Origin: an uncultured Rhodobiaceae bacterium
GTDB lineage: Bacteria > Pseudomonadota > Alphaproteobacteria > RS24
Direction of reading: 5' to 3'
DNA length: 64,000 bases
NCBI GenBank assembly: GCA_937876775.1
Contig: CALEFA010000070.1
Span: 62,001 to 126,000 of the forward strand
The position numbers and the translations under genes were made by a program. This document shows positions 56,205 through 64,000 of this stretch, in pieces. A model generated the notes under the pieces. That model ran no database searches, was not told the DNA's origin, and was given only the letters and a program-made list of their open reading frames with translations. Numbering within the stretch: position 1 is the stretch's first letter; each line of letters begins with the position of its first letter.

Positions 56205-57509
56205 GTGACGCCCTCCAGCTTTCTGCGCCAGCTCAAACAGCTTCACAAAGCGTCGCATTATGCGTTGGCTGTGTCGGGGGGCGCTGATTCCATGGCTTTG
56301 GTGGTTCTGGCCAGCCAAGCGGCGAGGTTGAAAAACGCCCCGAAATTCACCGTGCTTAGTGTCGACCATGGGTTGCGTTCGGCGGCCAAAGACGAGGTCA
56401 AGCAAGTGGCCGCGTGGTGCCGTCAACTGGGCGTGCCCCATCAAGCCTTGAAAGTGACCGACAAGCTCAAATCAACCGGCGTGCAAGAAGCGGCCCGCCA
56501 GCAGCGTTATCAATTAATGGCTGCGTGGTGTCGACAGCACAAGGCTGAGGCGCTTGTGGTCGCCCACCATCAGCAAGATCAAGCCGAGACTGTGCTGATG
56601 CGTCTGGCTCATCAAAGTGGCATTAATGGGCTGGCTGGCATGGTGGCGCGGCAGAAATTACGCCTTGAAGGCGAGCAGGTGACTTTGTTACGGCCATTTT
56701 TATCGCAGCCGCCCGAGAGCTTGCGCGCCATTTTGCAAAAAGCTGGTCAGTCTTGGCTGGAAGATCCGTCCAATGCCGATATGAAATTTGAGCGCGTGCG
56801 CACCCGCCAAGCGCTGCCAAATTTGGCGGACATTGGCCTCAGTGTGGCGGCGCTGGCTGATTTCGCCGATAAAATGCAAAGCCTGCGGACCAGTCTTGAC
56901 CGGCAGGCCGTTGATTGGCTGGGCGGACATGCTTGTTGGACGCCGCTTGGTTATATCGATATGGATGCAGCGGCATTTTTGGCTCTAGAAGGGTTGATGC
57001 GCCAACGTATTCTGGCAGCGCTTTTGCGGCATATGGGCGGGCAAGTTTATGCTCCGAAACGGCGCCGTCTCGATGCGCTGGTCACGCGACTGCAAGACAG
57101 CCCGTCGGGGGCCAGCACCTTGGGTGGTTGCTTGGTGCGTTGGCGCGGCGGGCGGTTAATGTTGGGGCGAGAAGAAGCCGCCCTATCGCCGCAGGCACGG
57201 TTGAAAAGCGGTCACACTGGCCCTCAATTGTGGGATGGGCGGTTTTTTATCAATTTATCGCCACAAAAAGCGGCGGCGGGTGTTTTTGTCGCGCCCCTCG
57301 GGAAAACTGGTTTGGCGGCGTTGAAAGCCGATGGATTGCTTATCAATAAACAAGTGCCATCCTCTTATCTTCATGTTTTACCAGCATTTTTTCTTAAGAA
57401 ACAGCTTCTGGCCTGTCCCGTTTTAGTGCCATCGCCCGACTATCAGGCGGTTTTGGCGGAAGAAAAACTTGATTTTAACACAATATTTGATGGATCAGCG
57501 GACTGGTAA
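56205..57509 (+). CDS. tilS: tRNA(Ile)-lysidine synthase
   Basis: A 434-residue N-type ATP-pyrophosphatase putting lysine on C34 of tRNA-Ile2, so that it reads AUA. The PP-loop is AVSGGADSM (residues 22-30), with DHGLRSAAKDE and AHHQQDQAET as further ATP/substrate motifs. The start is uncertain: the frame runs back to 56073 inside cpoB; GTG 56205, just after the cpoB stop, best matches the usual N-terminus. GTG 56172 is a second choice. Weak ribosome binding site. Confidence 0.9.
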   Translation: MTPSSFLRQLKQLHKASHYALAVSGGADSMALVVLASQAARLKNAPKFTVLSVDHGLRSAAKDEVKQVAAWCRQLGVPHQALKVTDKLKSTGVQEAARQQRYQLMAAWCRQHKAEALVVAHHQQDQAETVLMRLAHQSGINGLAGMVARQKLRLEGEQVTLLRPFLSQPPESLRAILQKAGQSWLEDPSNADMKFERVRTRQALPNLADIGLSVAALADFADKMQSLRTSLDRQAVDWLGGHACWTPLGYIDMDAAAFLALEGLMRQRILAALLRHMGGQVYAPKRRRLDALVTRLQDSPSGASTLGGCLVRWRGGRLMLGREEAALSPQARLKSGHTGPQLWDGRFFINLSPQKAAAGVFVAPLGKTGLAALKADGLLINKQVPSSYLHVLPAFFLKKQLLACPVLVPSPDYQAVLAEEKLDFNTIFDGSADW

Positions 57510-57554
57510 AATGCCCTTGCCCGACCTATATTCTAGGAAAGGCATAATGAGGCT

Positions 57555-57568
57555 GACGCCAAGGCGTC
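57555..57568. repeat. Inverted repeat in the ftsH leader
   Basis: GACGCC-AA-GGCGTC, six-base perfect arms, lies 36 bases before the ftsH start. No U-run. A possible regulator site or small hairpin. No clear heat-shock (sigma-32) promoter is visible in this 94-base gap. Confidence 0.35.
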
Positions 57569-57603
57569 GTTTGGGGTGACTTTCAAATTAAAAGGAAAAG
57601 GTT

Positions 57604-59514
57604 GTGAATAGTATGAGAAATCTGGCTGTTTGGGTTGTTGTTGCACTAATGGTGTTTACCCTGTTCAACGTCTTTCAAGGCCCGTCATCACGGGCCAGTG
57701 ATCGCGAGATTAATTTTTCGCAATTCACCGCAGAGGTTGATACGGGAAGCATTGCCGATGTGACCATTGAAGGTGACGCGATCAGCGGCCATTACACTGA
57801 TGGTTCGTCATTTACCACTTTCGCTCCCCCCAATGACGCGACGCTGGTGCAGCGCTTGCAAGAGCGCGGCGTGTCAATCACCGCCAAGCCAGACCGGTCT
57901 AATTCGCCAAGCCTGCTCGGTGTGTTGATTTCATGGTTCCCAATGCTATTGTTGATTGGTGTGTGGGTATTCTTCATGCGTCAAATGCAAGGCGGCGGAC
58001 GTGGCGCCATGGGGTTTGGTAAATCGAAAGCCAAATTGCTGACCGAAGCACATGGCCGCGTGACCTTCGAAGATGTTGCCGGAATCGATGAAGCCAAAGA
58101 TGATTTGCAAGAAATTGTTGAGTTTTTGCAAGACCCGAGCAAGTTCCAACGCTTGGGCGGTCGTATTCCAAAGGGTGCACTTTTGGTTGGCCCTCCTGGT
58201 ACGGGTAAAACACTTTTGGCACGCGCCATTGCTGGCGAAGCCAATGTGCCTTTCTTTTCAATCTCTGGTTCCGACTTTGTGGAAATGTTTGTCGGTGTCG
58301 GCGCCAGTCGCGTGCGCGATATGTTTGAACAAGCGAAGGCCAATGCCCCTTGCATTATTTTCATTGATGAGATCGACGCCGTCGGGCGTCATCGTGGCGC
58401 AGGCCTCGGTGGCGGAAATGACGAGCGCGAGCAAACTTTGAACCAATTGCTGGTTGAGATGGACGGTTTTGAAGCCAATGAAAGCATCATTTTGATCGCG
58501 GCCACCAACCGCCCAGATGTTCTCGATCCAGCGCTGCTGCGTCCGGGTCGTTTTGACCGCCAAGTTGTGGTGCCAAACCCTGACATTATTGGTCGTGAAA
58601 AAATTCTCAAAGTGCACATGAAGAAAACGCCGCTGGCGGCTGACGTTGACCCACGGGTGATTGCCCGCGGCACGCCGGGTTTCTCAGGTGCTGATTTGGC
58701 CAATCTGGTCAATGAGGCGGCCCTTCTGGCGGCGCGTCGAGCCAAGCGATTGGTCTCCATGCGTGAGTTTGAAGACGCGAAAGACAAGGTTATGATGGGG
58801 GCCGAGCGCCGTTCCATGGTGATGACTGAAGAAGAGAAAAGACTGACGGCCTATCACGAAGGCGGTCACGCTTTGGTGGCCTTGAATATGGAAGCCTCAG
58901 ACCCAGTGCATAAGGCGACAATTATTCCGCGTGGCCGCGCCTTGGGCATGGTCATGCGCCTGCCGGAGCGTGATCAGCTTTCGGTGACGCGTGGTAAAAT
59001 GAAAGCCGATTTGGCCGTCGCAATGGGCGGACGGATTGCGGAAGAGATTATTTTTGGCCATGAGAAAGTTACCTCAGGCGCATCTTCTGATATTCAAATG
59101 GCAACCAATATGGCCAAGGCCATGGTCACCCAATATGGAATGAGCGATGAAATGGGCCCGTTAGCCTATGGCGAAAACGAGCAAGAAGTGTTCCTTGGCC
59201 ACTCCGTCGCCCGTCAGCAAAATATGTCAGAAGACACACAACGCCGGATTGATGCCGAAGTGCGCAAGCTGGTCGAAGAGGGCTATGAAATGGCCCGCAC
59301 GATTTGTCAGGACAAAATCGCTGACCTTCACGTGATTGCCAAAGGTCTGTTGGAATATGAAACTTTGTCAGGCGACGAGATTATCGGTCTGCTGAAAGGC
59401 GAGCCGCCGCATCGTCCTGACGATGACATTAGCTCAACACCGAAAGGCCCGAGCTCGCCATTCCCTAAAACGGGTGGTGCTGGCGTCGGTGGACCAGAAC
59501 CGCAAGGAACCTGA
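57604..59514 (+). CDS. ftsH: ATP-dependent zinc metalloprotease FtsH
   Basis: A 636-residue membrane AAA+ protease degrading misassembled membrane proteins and regulators such as LpxC. Two membrane helices (about 6-24 and 105-124), Walker A GPPGTGKT (196-203), Walker [10 protein letters not shown], second region of homology ending [13 protein letters not shown], and zinc motif HEGGH (418-422). The start is GTG 57604, giving [10 protein letters not shown] as in relatives; AAGG precedes it. The folP-like gene follows. Confidence 0.97.
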   Translation: MNSMRNLAVWVVVALMVFTLFNVFQGPSSRASDREINFSQFTAEVDTGSIADVTIEGDAISGHYTDGSSFTTFAPPNDATLVQRLQERGVSITAKPDRSNSPSLLGVLISWFPMLLLIGVWVFFMRQMQGGGRGAMGFGKSKAKLLTEAHGRVTFEDVAGIDEAKDDLQEIVEFLQDPSKFQRLGGRIPKGALLVGPPGTGKTLLARAIAGEANVPFFSISGSDFVEMFVGVGASRVRDMFEQAKANAPCIIFIDEIDAVGRHRGAGLGGGNDEREQTLNQLLVEMDGFEANESIILIAATNRPDVLDPALLRPGRFDRQVVVPNPDIIGREKILKVHMKKTPLAADVDPRVIARGTPGFSGADLANLVNEAALLAARRAKRLVSMREFEDAKDKVMMGAERRSMVMTEEEKRLTAYHEGGHALVALNMEASDPVHKATIIPRGRALGMVMRLPERDQLSVTRGKMKADLAVAMGGRIAEEIIFGHEKVTSGASSDIQMATNMAKAMVTQYGMSDEMGPLAYGENEQEVFLGHSVARQQNMSEDTQRRIDAEVRKLVEEGYEMARTICQDKIADLHVIAKGLLEYETLSGDEIIGLLKGEPPHRPDDDISSTPKGPSSPFPKTGGAGVGGPEPQGT

Positions 59515-59531
59515 TCAAGGTGGGGCGATCC

Positions 59532-60326
59532 ATGCCAAAGATTTTTGGCATTGTGAATATTACCAGCGACAGTTTTTCTGATGGTGGCCAATATTTGGCG
59601 CCGGAAAAAACCTTGGCTCATGCTCAGCAGTTGGTTGATACGGGGGCTGATGTGCTCGATATCGGGCCGGCCTCAAGCCACCCCGATGCGGGGGCGGTGA
59701 CACCGGCTGAAGAAATCGCTCGTTTGCAGGGCGTGTGGTCGCTGTTAAAAGCTCTTCCAGCCGGTCTGTCGGTAGATAGTTTTCAAATAGAAACGCAACG
59801 TTGGGCAATCGCGCATGGCACTGATTGGCTCAATGATATCAACGGTTTTGCTGAGCCTAGCCTATATGATGAATTGGCCGATGCGTCTTGTCAGCTGGTC
59901 GTTATGCACGCCATTCAAAGCAAAGGCATTGCCCGCCGCGCGCCAGCCCCTGATGGCGATATTTGGGATCATATTTTACGGTTTTTTGAAACCCGCCTGA
60001 AAGTTCTGGAAGACGCCGGCATTGCCCGCGATCGTCTGGTGATTGATCCGGGTATGGGGTTTTTTCTCGGCAATGACCCGCAAACCTCGCTAAGGGTTTT
60101 GGGCGGCTTGTCGCGTTTGAAACAGGCTTTTGACGCCCCTGTGTTGATTTGTGCTTCGCGCAAAAGTTTTCTGCGGGCTATTGCCAATGTATCGCTGGCC
60201 GAGGTCGGGCCGGTTTCATTGGCTGCTGAACTTCTGGCCACAGCGCAAGGCGTCGATTATATCCGCACCCATGAGGTGGCTCCTTTGGCGCAGGCCCTGA
60301 CGCTATGGGGCGAGGCAGAAAAGTAA
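59532..60326 (+). CDS. folP: Dihydropteroate synthase of the Sul (sulfonamide-resistant) type
   Basis: A 264-residue TIM-barrel enzyme joining p-aminobenzoate to dihydropterin-PP. It departs from ordinary FolP and matches Sul1/Sul2: FGIVNITSDSFSDGG (5-19), GPASSHPDA (45-53, where FolP has GGESTRPGA), DINGF (102-106), LVVMH (122-126), and DPGMGFFLG (172-180), where standard FolP has DPGFGFGK. The extra Phe in this loop is the feature reported to let Sul enzymes take pABA but exclude sulfonamides. SRKSFLRA is also shared. ATG 59532 has AAGGTGGGG upstream. It lies directly before glmM, whose fragment accompanies mobile sul2. No other folP is in the window, so this is probably the housekeeping enzyme. 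Intrinsic resistance is predicted, not shown. Confidence 0.88.
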   Translation: MPKIFGIVNITSDSFSDGGQYLAPEKTLAHAQQLVDTGADVLDIGPASSHPDAGAVTPAEEIARLQGVWSLLKALPAGLSVDSFQIETQRWAIAHGTDWLNDINGFAEPSLYDELADASCQLVVMHAIQSKGIARRAPAPDGDIWDHILRFFETRLKVLEDAGIARDRLVIDPGMGFFLGNDPQTSLRVLGGLSRLKQAFDAPVLICASRKSFLRAIANVSLAEVGPVSLAAELLATAQGVDYIRTHEVAPLAQALTLWGEAEK

Positions 60327-60401
60327 TAAATTGCAATAGCTTGTTACTTGCTTCTCAGCACCAATCGCCGACATATGTAAGCTAGACGAAGAGGGTAAGC
60401 T

Positions 60402-61748
60402 ATGATTCGGAAATATTTCGGTACCGATGGTATTCGCGGCACGGTCAATGGCGATAAGATGACGGCCGAAATGGCGCTTCGATTGGGCATGGCGGCTGGA
60501 CAATATTTTCGCCGCGGCCAGCATCGCCATCGTGTGGTGATTGGCAAAGACACGCGCTTATCTGGCTATATGATAGAACCGGCTTTGGTGGCCGGTTTTA
60601 CCGCTATGGGTATGGACGTATTTCTGTTCGGGCCGATTCCGACGCCGGGGGTGGCATTTTTGACCCGCTCATTGCGCGCCGATATTGGCGTAATGATTTC
60701 CGCCTCGCATAATGAATTTCAAGATAATGGCATTAAGCTATTTGGCCCTGACGGCTTTAAATTATCGGATGAAATTGAATTTGAAATTGAGTCGCTGATG
60801 GATACGCCTTCACAGGCCGCGCTTGTGCCTGCCTCAGATTTGGGTCGCGCCAAACGAATTGATGACAGTCAGGCTCGTTACATCGAATTTGCCAAACGCA
60901 CTTTCCCGCGCGATATGAATCTCGAAGGCATCAAACTGGTCATCGATTGCGCCAATGGAGCGGCTTATAAAGTGGCGCCAACCGCGCTGTGGGAATTGGG
61001 CGCTGAAGTCGTTAGTATTGGCGTGTCGCCCGATGGCACCAACATCAACAAAGACTGTGGCTCCACCCGTCCGGCCCTATTATCCGAAAGGGTGAGGGCA
61101 GAGAAAGCCGATATTGGCATTGCGCTGGATGGCGACGCCGACCGGTTGATCGTCTGCGATGAAAAAGGCACAATCATTGACGGTGACCAAATCATGGGGC
61201 TGGTAACTGATGATTGGCAAAAACGTAACTTGCTCAGCGCGCCAGGCATTGTCGCGACGATTATGTCTAACCTTGGTTTAGAGCGGCATTTGCAAGGTAA
61301 TGGCCTATCATTGGCGCGCACAAAAGTTGGCGACCGTTATGTCGTGGAACATATGCGGCGCCATGGCTTTAATCTCGGCGGCGAGCAATCGGGCCATATG
61401 GTGCTGTCGGATTATTCAACCACTGGCGATGGGCTGATCGCAGGTTTGCAAGTTTTAGCGGCGATGAAATATTCAGGTCGCCCTGCTTCTGACTTAACGC
61501 AGGTATTTGAACCAGTGCCGCAAATTCTAGAGAATGTGCGCTTTACCACCGGCGCGCCGCTGGACAATGAAGATGTCATAAAAGCCATTGCGGCGGCTGA
61601 GATTAAATTGGGCAATCAAGGGCGTTTGGTTATTCGTCCATCAGGCACCGAGCCTCTAATCAGAGTGATGGGCGAGGGCGATGACGCCGCATTGGTCAAA
61701 GATATCGTCGCCGAAATTGTTGGCACCATTCAGTCGGTTGCTGCATGA
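60402..61748 (+). CDS. glmM: Phosphoglucosamine mutase
   Basis: A 448-residue alpha-phosphohexomutase turning glucosamine-6-P into glucosamine-1-P for UDP-GlcNAc, needed for peptidoglycan and LPS. The phosphoserine is Ser102 in MISASHNEF; the metal loop is ALDGDADR; the sugar loop is GGEQSGHM; the phosphate loop is [12 protein letters not shown]. Full length and intact. ATGA overlap with thiD. Confidence 0.97.
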   Translation: MIRKYFGTDGIRGTVNGDKMTAEMALRLGMAAGQYFRRGQHRHRVVIGKDTRLSGYMIEPALVAGFTAMGMDVFLFGPIPTPGVAFLTRSLRADIGVMISASHNEFQDNGIKLFGPDGFKLSDEIEFEIESLMDTPSQAALVPASDLGRAKRIDDSQARYIEFAKRTFPRDMNLEGIKLVIDCANGAAYKVAPTALWELGAEVVSIGVSPDGTNINKDCGSTRPALLSERVRAEKADIGIALDGDADRLIVCDEKGTIIDGDQIMGLVTDDWQKRNLLSAPGIVATIMSNLGLERHLQGNGLSLARTKVGDRYVVEHMRRHGFNLGGEQSGHMVLSDYSTTGDGLIAGLQVLAAMKYSGRPASDLTQVFEPVPQILENVRFTTGAPLDNEDVIKAIAAAEIKLGNQGRLVIRPSGTEPLIRVMGEGDDAALVKDIVAEIVGTIQSVAA

Positions 61749-62605
61749 CACAAGACGCGTCGAAAGCCGTTTCGCTGGGGCGTGTTTTGGTGATTGCCGG
61801 TTCTGATAGCGGCGGCGGCGCCGGCATTCAGGCAGATATTAAATCAATCATGGCGCAGGGCGCTTATGCAACGACGGCGATTACCGCGCTGACGGCACAA
61901 AATACGCGCGGTGTCGATGATGTGCTCGATGTGCCGCCAGATTTCGTGGTGCGGCAAATTCAGTCGATTATGAGCGATATCGGCACAGATATTGTGAAAA
62001 CCGGCATGCTGCATCGGCGCGAGATTATTGAGGCTGTGGCACAGCAATTTGACACCAAACAAGCGCCACCCCTGATCGTTGATCCGGTGATGGTCGCAAC
62101 CTCGGGTGATCGTCTTTTGGAAGATAAGGCCATTGATGTGGTGATGCAGTTGTTGGTGAGCAAAGCCTCTTTGGTGACGCCGAATTTGCCCGAAGCAAGT
62201 TTGATGACGCGCCGCGACGTTGAAACGCTCGACGATATGAAACGCGCCGCCGATAAAATTATGGATAAGGGCGCTCGTGCAGCTTTGATTAAGGGCGGTC
62301 ACGGCCAAGAGCGCGTGGTCTATGATTTACTCGCCCAGTCATCGGGCTTTGAGGTGTTCGAACACGAGCGATTGGTCAGTAAAAACACGCATGGCACAGG
62401 GTGCACGCTGGCGTCGGCTTTGGCGGGACAATTGGCAGCGCAAACAAATCAGGCACGCGATGAGCAGCGCGCCGACGGATTGGATCTTCTTGTGGCAACG
62501 GAAAAAGCGCTGAACTATGTGCATCACGCGATTGCCACGGCGCCAAGCAATATTGGCAGCGGCCATGGCCCCTTGAATCATCTGGGCATGACGCGCCAAG
62601 AATAA
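61745..62605 (+). CDS. thiD: Hydroxymethylpyrimidine/phosphomethylpyrimidine kinase
   Basis: A 286-residue ribokinase-fold kinase making HMP-PP for thiamine. [18 protein letters not shown] opens the domain; [18 protein letters not shown] and [15 protein letters not shown] give the anion hole and catalytic Asp/Gly region. No other thi gene nearby and no TPP riboswitch seen. Its start overlaps the glmM stop. Confidence 0.94.
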   Translation: MTQDASKAVSLGRVLVIAGSDSGGGAGIQADIKSIMAQGAYATTAITALTAQNTRGVDDVLDVPPDFVVRQIQSIMSDIGTDIVKTGMLHRREIIEAVAQQFDTKQAPPLIVDPVMVATSGDRLLEDKAIDVVMQLLVSKASLVTPNLPEASLMTRRDVETLDDMKRAADKIMDKGARAALIKGGHGQERVVYDLLAQSSGFEVFEHERLVSKNTHGTGCTLASALAGQLAAQTNQARDEQRADGLDLLVATEKALNYVHHAIATAPSNIGSGHGPLNHLGMTRQE

Positions 62606-62688
62606 TGGTTTCGATTCTTTTTCCACAGGGGTGAGTGGGTTAATTTTCGCCGTTGTCTGCGCGTTTGCGCGAGTTGCTAAAACATCAT

Positions 62689-62717
62689 TTGCCAACCTCT
62701 CATATTCGGCCTATATC
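62689..62717 (+). promoter_or_regulatory. Predicted serC-serA promoter
   Basis: TTGCCA (62689-62694, five of six), 17 bases, TATATC (62712-62717, four of six). Start of transcription would be near 62724, giving a leader of about 47 bases that consists almost wholly of two hairpins. Confidence 0.6.
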
Positions 62718-62723
62718 GGTTCT

Positions 62724-62770
62724 GGGACACCCTTCCCCACCGAAGGGCAACTATCTGAGAGGGTAGCGAT
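62724..62770 (+). ncRNA. Candidate serC leader RNA (two hairpins, ribosome binding site in the second)
   Basis: Hairpin 1 is CCCTTC (62730-62735), loop CCCACC, GAAGGG (62742-62747). Hairpin 2 is CTATC (62751-62755), loop TGAGAGG-type, GGTAG (62762-62766) with one G-U pair; it holds GAGAGGGTAG, the likely ribosome binding site, just before the serC ATG at 62771. This matches the position and two-hairpin style of the serC RNA motif described upstream of serC in alphaproteobacteria. Its ligand or mechanism is unknown. I cannot check the consensus here. Confidence 0.6.
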
Positions 62771-63934
62771 ATGACAGCTATACAAATGCCAGACGTGCGT
62801 CCGGCAAACCCAAATTTTTCTTCCGGCCCGTGTGCAAAACGGCCGGGTTTTTCTCTTAATGTTTTACAAGATGCCGTCCTCGGGCGCTCACATCGTTCAA
62901 AGCCTGGTAAAGCCAAGCTGCTTGAAGCGATTGATCGTACGCGGTCTGTGCTTGGTGTGCCAGATGATTACCACATCGGCATTGTGCCAGCCTCAGACAC
63001 CGGTGCTTATGAAATGGCCATGTGGAGCCTATTGGGCGCGCGTGGCGTGGATATTCTCGGCTGGGAAAGTTTCGGCAAAGGCTGGATTTCTGATGCCGTC
63101 AAGCAATTGAAACTCGACGATGTGCGGGTCATGGAAGCCGATTACGGACATTTGCCTGATTTATCGGCCGTTGATTTCACCCGCGATGTTGCCTTTACAT
63201 GGAATGGCACCACCTCCGGTGTGTGCGTGCCGAATGGCGATTGGATTGCCGCTGACCGTCAGGGGCTGACCCTGTGCGATGCGACATCGGCCGCTTTCGC
63301 CATGCCTCTGGCTTGGGATAAGCTCGATGTGACAACCTATAGCTGGCAGAAAGTGCTGGGTGGTGAAGCGGCCCACGGCATGTTGATTTTAAGCCCGCGC
63401 GCGGTTGACCGTCTGGAAAGCTATACACCACCATGGCCAATGCCAAAAATCTTTCGCCTGACCAAAGGCGGCAAGCTGATTGATGGTATTTTCCGCGGTG
63501 AAACCATCAACACACCGTCTATGCTGGCGGTTGAAGATTATCTCGACACTTTAAAATGGGCCGAAAGCCTTGGCGGTTTGTCAGGTCTGTTGGGCCGCGT
63601 CGCTGCCAATAATAAAGTGCTCAATGATTGGGTCGATGCATCTGATTGGGCCGGTAATTTATGCGCTGAGAAAGCCAATCGTTCGACCACGTCTGTGTGT
63701 TTAACGATTACCGATAGCGATATCGCTGCGCTTGACGCAGAGGCGCAAGCCGCTTTCGCTAAGAAAATCGCCTCGCTATTGGATAGCCAAGGCGTGGCCT
63801 ATGATATTGGTGCCTATCGCGATGCTCCTGCCGGACTTCGCATTTGGGCTGGCGCCACCGTTGAAGCGGCCGACTTGGCCGCCCTTACCACATGGCTCGA
63901 CTGGGCCTTTGCAACTGCAAAACAGGATATATAG
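62771..63934 (+). CDS. serC: Phosphoserine transaminase (alphaproteobacterial type)
   Basis: A 387-residue PLP aminotransferase converting 3-phosphohydroxypyruvate and glutamate to phosphoserine; it may also serve pyridoxine synthesis. It belongs to the longer alpha-type subgroup: [15 protein letters not shown] near the N-terminus, [13 protein letters not shown], and the PLP lysine in [15 protein letters not shown]. The enzyme is followed two bases later by serA, so the two serine-pathway steps are cotranscribed under the leader RNA. Confidence 0.96.
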   Translation: MTAIQMPDVRPANPNFSSGPCAKRPGFSLNVLQDAVLGRSHRSKPGKAKLLEAIDRTRSVLGVPDDYHIGIVPASDTGAYEMAMWSLLGARGVDILGWESFGKGWISDAVKQLKLDDVRVMEADYGHLPDLSAVDFTRDVAFTWNGTTSGVCVPNGDWIAADRQGLTLCDATSAAFAMPLAWDKLDVTTYSWQKVLGGEAAHGMLILSPRAVDRLESYTPPWPMPKIFRLTKGGKLIDGIFRGETINTPSMLAVEDYLDTLKWAESLGGLSGLLGRVAANNKVLNDWVDASDWAGNLCAEKANRSTTSVCLTITDSDIAALDAEAQAAFAKKIASLLDSQGVAYDIGAYRDAPAGLRIWAGATVEAADLAALTTWLDWAFATAKQDI

Positions 63935-63936
63935 AT

Positions 63937-64000
63937 ATGCCTAAAGTACTTATTGCTGACAAAATGAGCCCGCGTGCAGCGGAAATTTTTAAAGAACGTG
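63937..64000 (+). CDS. serA: D-3-phosphoglycerate dehydrogenase, N-terminal end (truncated by window edge)
   Basis: Only 21 residues are visible (MPKVLIADKMSPRAAEIFKE in part), matching the start of SerA, which oxidises 3-phosphoglycerate to phosphohydroxypyruvate. The gene continues beyond 64000. The call relies on the N-terminus and its place two bases after serC. Confidence 0.85.
   Translation, partial: MPKVLIADKMSPRAAEIFKER

Noticed and set aside
59532-60326. Sul-type gene as a recently acquired resistance cassette
   Set aside because: No integron, ISCR, transposase or att site is nearby; glmM is intact and overlaps thiD; base use looks like the neighbours. A resident housekeeping gene is more likely.
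62641-62685. GC-rich GCGCGTTTGCGCG segment after thiD as a terminator
   Set aside because: Short self-complementary stem with no T-run; only a weak hairpin.
1-64000. tRNA, rRNA, CRISPR, prophage, toxin-antitoxin or defence genes
   Set aside because: Each intergenic gap was read for clover-leaf, repeat-spacer or integrase/transposase signs; none seen. All sizeable frames are accounted for by known chromosomal families.

Overview
The window is an ordinary, densely packed stretch of an alphaproteobacterial chromosome, about half GC by eye. Lineage markers are: an F0 operon with paired b' and b subunits and no F1 genes beside it (atpI-atpB-atpE-atpF'-atpF), an alpha-type long SerC, a NadQ-like regulator next to nadABC, a 6S RNA between zapA and the 5-formyl-THF cyclo-ligase gene, and the run yebC-ruvCAB-ybgC-tolQRAB-pal-cpoB-tilS-ftsH-folP-glmM. 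A free-living marine group such as SAR116 or another deep alphaproteobacterial branch would fit, but that placement is a guess. I see no insertion sequence, prophage, CRISPR array, defence island, rRNA or tRNA gene. No gene-free stretch exceeds 300 bases; the longest (about 240 bases, 44880-45118) holds divergent promoters.

Layout. 1-4.1 kb: 3' half of smc, then the F0 operon. 4.1-8.8 kb: a lytic transglycosylase coupled to a family-4 uracil-DNA glycosylase (minus), then ETF-ubiquinone oxidoreductase. 8.8-19.6 kb: TPR protein, ispE, ispB (minus), a tRNA1(Val) methyltransferase-like gene, glyQ-glyS-ppdK and a cell-wall hydrolase. 19.6-27 kb (all minus): nadC, nadB, nadA, nadQ, an HD phosphohydrolase, a KAS III-like enzyme and ygfZ. 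27-36.4 kb: a GT9-like protein, class I dihydroorotase, an AcuI/YhdH-type reductase, two SDRs (one with a histone H1-like tail), DUF192, SRAP, VOC, Sua5 and a metallo-beta-lactamase-fold hydrolase. 36.4-39.5 kb: xseB-ispA-dxs. 39.5-44.9 kb (minus): tkt-gap-pgk-fba (class I). 45.1-50.8 kb: DUF4164-zapA, 6S RNA, cyclo-ligase, YmdB-like phosphoesterase, yebC, ruvCAB, ybgC. 50.9-62.6 kb: tolQRAB-pal-cpoB, tilS, ftsH, folP, glmM, thiD. 62.7-64 kb: a short structured leader, serC and the first codons of serA.

How the genes work together: isoprenoid and quinone precursor supply (dxs, ispE, ispA, ispB), central carbon flow (ppdK, tkt, gap, pgk, fba), de novo NAD synthesis under a likely NadQ switch, envelope maintenance (Tol-Pal, Slt, SleB-like, GlmM, FtsH) and DNA repair (RuvABC, UDG, SRAP, XseB).

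The most notable observation is that the dihydropteroate synthase between ftsH and glmM is not a normal FolP. It carries the sequence hallmarks of the mobile sulfonamide-resistance enzymes Sul1/Sul2, including a DPGMGFFLG loop and GPASSHPDA, and it sits beside glmM, the gene whose fragment travels with sul2. This looks like a chromosomal relative of, or source type for, sul2. Other points: a compact two-hairpin serC leader that could hide the ribosome binding site, a near-perfect palindrome on the nadA promoter, and the unusual lysine/proline repeat tail on an SDR.
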